Origin: Saccharum officinarum
Taxonomy: Eukaryota > Streptophyta > Magnoliopsida > Poales > Poaceae
Length of the DNA stretch: 64,000 bases
Reading direction: 5' to 3'
NCBI GenBank assembly: GCA_020631735.1
Contig: CM036162.1
Location: 87,307,852-87,371,851 of the forward strand
Positions 59,673-64,000 of the stretch are shown piece by piece. The position numbers and the translations under genes were made by a program. Each line of letters begins with the position of its first letter. The first letter of the stretch is position 1. The notes below the pieces were generated by a model. It made no database searches. It saw nothing but the letters and a program-made list of their open reading frames with translations, and was not told where the DNA came from.

Positions 59673-62600
59673 GTGCTTGATAGTGGGTGCTCTCAACATA
59701 TGACCGGTGATTCAAGAATGTTCAACTCTCTCAAATCGAATGATAGTGGCATTGATAGCATCACATTTGGTGACAATAGCAAGGGTAATGTAAAGGCTCT
59801 TGGAAGAATTGCAATATCAAATGATCATAGCATCTCCAATGTGCTACTAGTTGAAAAGCTCAATTTCAACTTGTTGTCGGTTGCTCAATTGTGTGATCTC
59901 GGTTTCAAGTGCATATTTGGTGTTGATGATGTGGAGATAGTTAGTGTTGATGGCTCTAACTTGATCTTCAAAGGCTTTAGATTTGAGAATCTATACTTGG
60001 TTGATTTCAATGCTAGTGACACTCAACTTTCAACATGTTTGCTCACCAAATCAAGTATGGGTTGGTTATGGCATAGAAGACTTGGTCATGTTGGCATGAA
60101 GCAATTGAACAAGTTAGTGAAGCATGACTTAGTTAGAGGCTTGAAGGATGTCACATTTGAGAAAGATAAGCTATGTAGTGTATGTCAAGCCGGAAAGCAA
60201 GTAGGCAACACTCATCCATTGAAAAGCATTATGAGTACTTCCAAGGCATTTGAGTTGTTGCACATGGATCTATTTGGGCCAACTACATACACAAGCATTG
60301 GTGGCAACAAGTATGGCTTTGTGATTGTGGATGATTTCACTAGATACACATGGGTATTCTTTCTTGGGGACAAAAGTGATGTATTTGACATATTCAAGAA
60401 GTTCATCAAGAGAGTGCAAAATGAGTTTGAAACCACAATCAAGAAAGTGAGAAGTGACAATGGAAGTGAGTTTAGAAACACAAGAGTTGATGAGCTATGT
60501 GAAGAGCTTGGAATCAAACATCAATTCTCGGCCAAGTATACACCTCAATCAAATGGCCTAGTTGAGAGGAAAAATAGAACCTTAATTGACATGGCAAGAT
60601 CAATGTTGAATGAATATAACGTGAGTCATTCATTTTGGGCCGAAGCAATCAACACGGCTTGCTTCTATAGCAACCGCCTCTATTGCCACAAGTTCTTAGA
60701 GAAGACACCTTATGAGATCTTAAATGGAAGAAAGCCCAATATTGCATACTTTCGGGTATTTGGTTGCAAATGCTATATTTTGAAGAAAGGCACTAGATTG
60801 AGCAAGTTTGAAAAGAAATGTGATGAAGGCTTCCTACTTGGTTACTCAACTACTAGCAAAGCTTATAGAGTTTGGAATTTGACTAGTGGTTTACTTGAAG
60901 AAGTACATGATGTTGAGTTTGATGAAACAAATGGCTCTCAAAATGAAGAAGATAACTTGGATGATGTGAGAGGAACTCAATTGAGTAATGCTATGAAAGA
61001 AATGGATATTGGTGATATTAGACCAAAACAAGTAATTGATATGGATGACAACAAAGATCAAGTACTCCAAAGCCCAATCACTCAAGCTAGTGGTTCTCTA
61101 ATGCAAAATCAAGCTAGTACATCATCTCAAGTGCAACAAGATCAACAAGTGGCTAGTTCATCATCTCCAATTCATGATCAACATCAACATCCAAGCAATC
61201 AAGTCCAAGTGCTTCAACCAACTAACATTGCAAGAGACCATCCATTGGATTCCATCATTGGTGACATACAAAGAGGAGTTCAAACTAGATCAAGATTGGC
61301 ATCTTTTTGTGCTCACTCTTCTTTTGTATCAATGGAAGAACCCAAGGACATTGATAAAGCATTGAGAGATCCGGATTGGGTAAATGCAATGCATGAAGAG
61401 CTCAACAACTTCAAGAGAAATGAAGTATGGGAACTAGTTGAGAGGCCTAAGGATCACAATGTCATTGGAACAAGATGGGTCTTTCGCAACAAGCAAGATC
61501 AAGATGGGATAGTAGTAAGGAACAAAGCAAGACTAGTGGCTCAAGGTTACACACAAATAGAGGGTCTTGACTTTGGTGAAACATATGCCCCGGTTGCAAG
61601 ATTGGAAACAATTAGGATCTTACTTGCCTATGCTTGTGCTCACAATATCAAGCTATATCAAATGGATGTAAAGAGTGCATTTCTCAATGGGTACATTCAA
61701 GAGGAGGTGTATGTGGAGCAACCTCCCGATTTTGAAGATGACAAGAAACCCAATCATGTCTACAAGTTGAGAAAAGCTTTGTATGGATTGAAGCAAGCAC
61801 CTAGAGCATGGTATGAAAGATTGAGGGACTTCTTGCTATCCAAAGGATTTGTCATGGGCAAAGTTGATACAACACTATTCACCAAGAAGATTGGGAAAGA
61901 TTTATTTGTATTGCAAATATATGTTGATGATATCATATTCGGTTCAACCAATCAAGATTATTGTGATGAGTTTGGAAAAATGATGGCAAAGGAATTTGAA
62001 ATGTCAATGATTGGTGAACTTAGTTTCTTTCTTGGACTTCAAATCAAACAAATGAAGGAAGGAACATTTGTGAGTCAAACTAAGTACATCAAAGATATGC
62101 TCAAGAAGTTTGGCATGGAAGATGCAAAGAGTATTACAACTCCAATGGGCACTAGTGGAAGCTTGGATAATGACAAGAGTGGCAATATGGTGGATCAAAA
62201 GCTATATAGATCAATGATTGGTAGCCTACTCTATGTGACGGCATCAAGGCCCGATATGATGTTTAGTGTATGTATGTGTGCAAGATTTCAAGCCTCACCA
62301 AGAGAAAGTCATTTGAAGGCAACAAAGAGAATATTGAGGTACTTGAAGCATACACAAGATGTTGGATTATGGTATCCCAAAGGTGTAAGCTTTGAGCTAG
62401 TTGGATATTCGGATTCCGACTATGCCGGTGACAAAGTGGAGAGAAAGAGCACTTCCGGGACTTGTCAATTGTTGGGAAGATCACTTGTCTCATGGTCATC
62501 CAAGAAGCAAAATAGTATTGCACTATCTACCGCTGAGGCCGAATACATCGCCGCGGGTAGTTGTTGTGCACAAATCTTGTGGATGAAGGCAACATTGAAA

Positions 62601-62873
62601 GACTTTGGAATCAATTTCAAGAATGTGCCATTGCTATGTGACAATGAAAGTGCCGTAAAGCTAACCAACAATCCGGTTCAACATCAAAGAATAAAGCATA
62701 TTGATGTTCGTCATCATTTCATTAGAGATCATCAACAAAAGGGTGATATTGCTATTGAGAGTGTGGGCACCGAAGATCAACTAGCCGATCTATTCACCAA
62801 GCCACTTGATGAGAAGAGATTTCACAAGCTAAAGAATGAGTTGAACATACTTGACTTCTCCAACATGAGTTGA
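59673..62873 (+). CDS. pol polyprotein (protease, integrase, RT, RNase H) of the young Copia element
   Basis: 1066 residues as counted from 59673 (a GTG in the reading track; the open frame actually begins after the TAG at 59640). It is in frame with gag but separated by TAA and TAG. Protease: D3-S4-G5 in '[12 protein letters not shown]'. Integrase: zinc site H134, H139, C168, C171 and catalytic D199 ('HMDLFGP'), D262 ('SDNGSEF'), E298 ('NGLVERKN'). RT: '[20 protein letters not shown]' and Y750-V-D-D ('[10 protein letters not shown]'). RNase H: '[10 protein letters not shown]', 'ALSTAEAEY' (~950-958), '[11 protein letters not shown]'. PR-INT-RT-RH order defines Ty1/copia. All catalytic residues are present, so the copy may be competent. 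How pol is expressed past two stops is not evident. Confidence 0.95.
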   Translation: MLDSGCSQHMTGDSRMFNSLKSNDSGIDSITFGDNSKGNVKALGRIAISNDHSISNVLLVEKLNFNLLSVAQLCDLGFKCIFGVDDVEIVSVDGSNLIFKGFRFENLYLVDFNASDTQLSTCLLTKSSMGWLWHRRLGHVGMKQLNKLVKHDLVRGLKDVTFEKDKLCSVCQAGKQVGNTHPLKSIMSTSKAFELLHMDLFGPTTYTSIGGNKYGFVIVDDFTRYTWVFFLGDKSDVFDIFKKFIKRVQNEFETTIKKVRSDNGSEFRNTRVDELCEELGIKHQFSAKYTPQSNGLVERKNRTLIDMARSMLNEYNVSHSFWAEAINTACFYSNRLYCHKFLEKTPYEILNGRKPNIAYFRVFGCKCYILKKGTRLSKFEKKCDEGFLLGYSTTSKAYRVWNLTSGLLEEVHDVEFDETNGSQNEEDNLDDVRGTQLSNAMKEMDIGDIRPKQVIDMDDNKDQVLQSPITQASGSLMQNQASTSSQVQQDQQVASSSSPIHDQHQHPSNQVQVLQPTNIARDHPLDSIIGDIQRGVQTRSRLASFCAHSSFVSMEEPKDIDKALRDPDWVNAMHEELNNFKRNEVWELVERPKDHNVIGTRWVFRNKQDQDGIVVRNKARLVAQGYTQIEGLDFGETYAPVARLETIRILLAYACAHNIKLYQMDVKSAFLNGYIQEEVYVEQPPDFEDDKKPNHVYKLRKALYGLKQAPRAWYERLRDFLLSKGFVMGKVDTTLFTKKIGKDLFVLQIYVDDIIFGSTNQDYCDEFGKMMAKEFEMSMIGELSFFLGLQIKQMKEGTFVSQTKYIKDMLKKFGMEDAKSITTPMGTSGSLDNDKSGNMVDQKLYRSMIGSLLYVTASRPDMMFSVCMCARFQASPRESHLKATKRILRYLKHTQDVGLWYPKGVSFELVGYSDSDYAGDKVERKSTSGTCQLLGRSLVSWSSKKQNSIALSTAEAEYIAAGSCCAQILWMKATLKDFGINFKNVPLLCDNESAVKLTNNPVQHQRIKHIDVRHHFIRDHQQKGDIAIESVGTEDQLADLFTKPLDEKRFHKLKNELNILDFSNMS

Positions 62874-64000
62874 TGCACCCCATATATGACATGCCTCTCC
62901 TTCGAGCCCCAAGGTACAATTGGTTGACATGTCATACATTCTAAGCTAAGGACTTGTTTAGTGCATCTAGTCATAATTTACATGTTCTAGGCTCTTTCAT
63001 GAAAATTAAATGAATTTAAAGTTTATATGGTGCCACTATTGTTTCTATGACTTGTATGATCTAGTGGTAGCATATAACTTGTTTAAGTAGCTTGTGATCC
63101 TAAGTATTTAATCTAGAAAACTTGTCTAAATATTTGCTTCAACATGGTGCATGATAACCCTTCTAGTGAGGTGTGAAGAAGCTTGCCCTTGGATCAAACC
63201 GAAGTATTTTATTTATGCAAGCAATCTAGGTTGAATCATAAACTTGATCCTCACCCCATATTTCAACATGATAATCTGTCTAAAGTTTGCTCCTTGTGGT
63301 CAATTGGTGCCAAAGGGGGAGAAAATATTGTTCACAAAGATAGAACTCAAAGGGGAAGAAAATGTTGTGGGGGAGAAAACCTAAAAGGGGGAATTGATAA
63401 AAGAAGGGGATCAACTAAAATTTTGAGCACACAAGTAGGGGGAGCAAGCTCTTTAAACATGAATGTTGCATTTCTATGTGCACTTCATATGTATGATGCA
63501 TAGTTATGCATTTCGTTTTCTCCGATACATTGCTTGTGTGGTGACTTGCTAGTATAATTTGAATGATGCATTGAGATACTAGCATGAATAAGAAGTAGTT
63601 AGATTTTTTCTTGCTTCATGTTTTTCAAAGTGGTACTAGAGCCTTACTTATAATGTTGATCTCACGAGGTTTCTAGTTATGTTTGTGCTTTTCAAGTGGA
63701 ATCTAACTACACAAGGTGCTAAGATGGTGTTTATCGCTACTCCGATGGTATCACGCTTCAAAGGTCTATAATCTAAAACACTTAGCACCTATTGGTAGAC
63801 AATGCTCCTAATCTTTCCTATCTAACATGTGTGCTTCCAAAATTCCAAACATATAGCATACATGTAGGGGGAGCCATTGCTATCAATGTGAATTCATGAT
63901 CACATGTCCATAATTCTTAACATGGTAATATACTTGGACAATGTGACATGGGTTCAATCAAAATTTTATCATAACATCTTTGTGAAAGGTTTGTCACCAA
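62874..64000 (+). mobile_element. 3' non-coding region of the young Copia element (3' LTR outside window)
   Basis: It aligns with 53701-54870 of the older copy, including purine-rich runs such as 'caaaggggga' and 'gtagggggagc' at several sites. No long frame, so no envelope-like gene is supported. The last bases 'gtttgtcaccaa' correspond to just before the polypurine tract of the older copy, so the 3' LTR should start a few tens of bases beyond 64000. Confidence 0.85.

Noticed and set aside
62874..64000. Possible envelope-like gene after pol, as in some SIRE elements
   Set aside because: The longest frame is only about 106 codons (63183-63503), with no membrane or coiled-coil signature, and it is not conserved in the older copy.

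Overview
The window is nuclear DNA of a grass (Poaceae), most likely a panicoid of the sugarcane/Miscanthus/Sorghum group. The evidence is the intron-containing plant genes, the SIRE/Maximus-type Copia elements with 2 kb LTRs, Tekay-like 4 kb LTRs beginning TGTAACACC, RTE-type LINEs and dense Tourist-like MITEs. The species call is an inference from repeat types only. One 100-N assembly gap lies at 49392-49491.

Layout. 1-4368: nested retrotransposons. A tandem miniature LTR element (TRIM-like; LTRs at 3555-3862 and 4072-4368) is interrupted by one SIRE-type LTR (1-1435, running off the left edge) and by a complete solo SIRE-type LTR (1521-3501, target duplication GTAAG). 4369-12180: mostly gene-poor DNA with a decayed LTR-like piece and several MITEs. 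12474-14068: a group Ia bHLH transcription factor gene in three exons. 16330-17081: remains of a small Copia-like element. 17135-20341: a broken RTE LINE whose 3' end carries an inverted 53-bp duplication. 21811-22896 (minus): an ATL-type RING-H2 E3 ligase gene, with five MITEs packed upstream of it. 25966-30545 (minus): a PGG-domain pseudogene split by a 4.0 kb solo LTR (TSD TCGGC). 31341-35492: a second 4.15 kb LTR of the same type in the opposite orientation. 37017-38843: a six-exon conserved plant gene of unknown function with a suspicious exon-2 boundary. 39212-42569: an essentially full-length RTE LINE with a 16-bp target duplication. 43176-43789: a phytocyanin gene that lacks one expected copper ligand. 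43954-47843: a DNA transposon, a MITE, a Gypsy-like remnant and an L1-type LINE remnant. 47844-49391: a minus-strand SIRE-type LTR ending in the gap. 49492-55386: a degraded SIRE-type Copia element. 55387-64000: a young SIRE-type Copia element inserted into the 3' LTR of the degraded one, with an intact 2000-bp 5' LTR, PBS, gag and pol; its 3' LTR lies just beyond the window.

The host genes (bHLH, RING-H2, unknown six-exon gene, phytocyanin) do not form an evident pathway; they are islands separated by transposon insertions. Most of the sequence is explained by layered LTR, LINE and MITE insertion. I found no evidence for a wholly new biological system. The most unusual items are the tandem TRIM, the CpG-rich motif array in the Copia LTR, the inverted tail of the first LINE, a 135-bp foldback at 30665-30799, and the phytocyanin with a replaced ligand.
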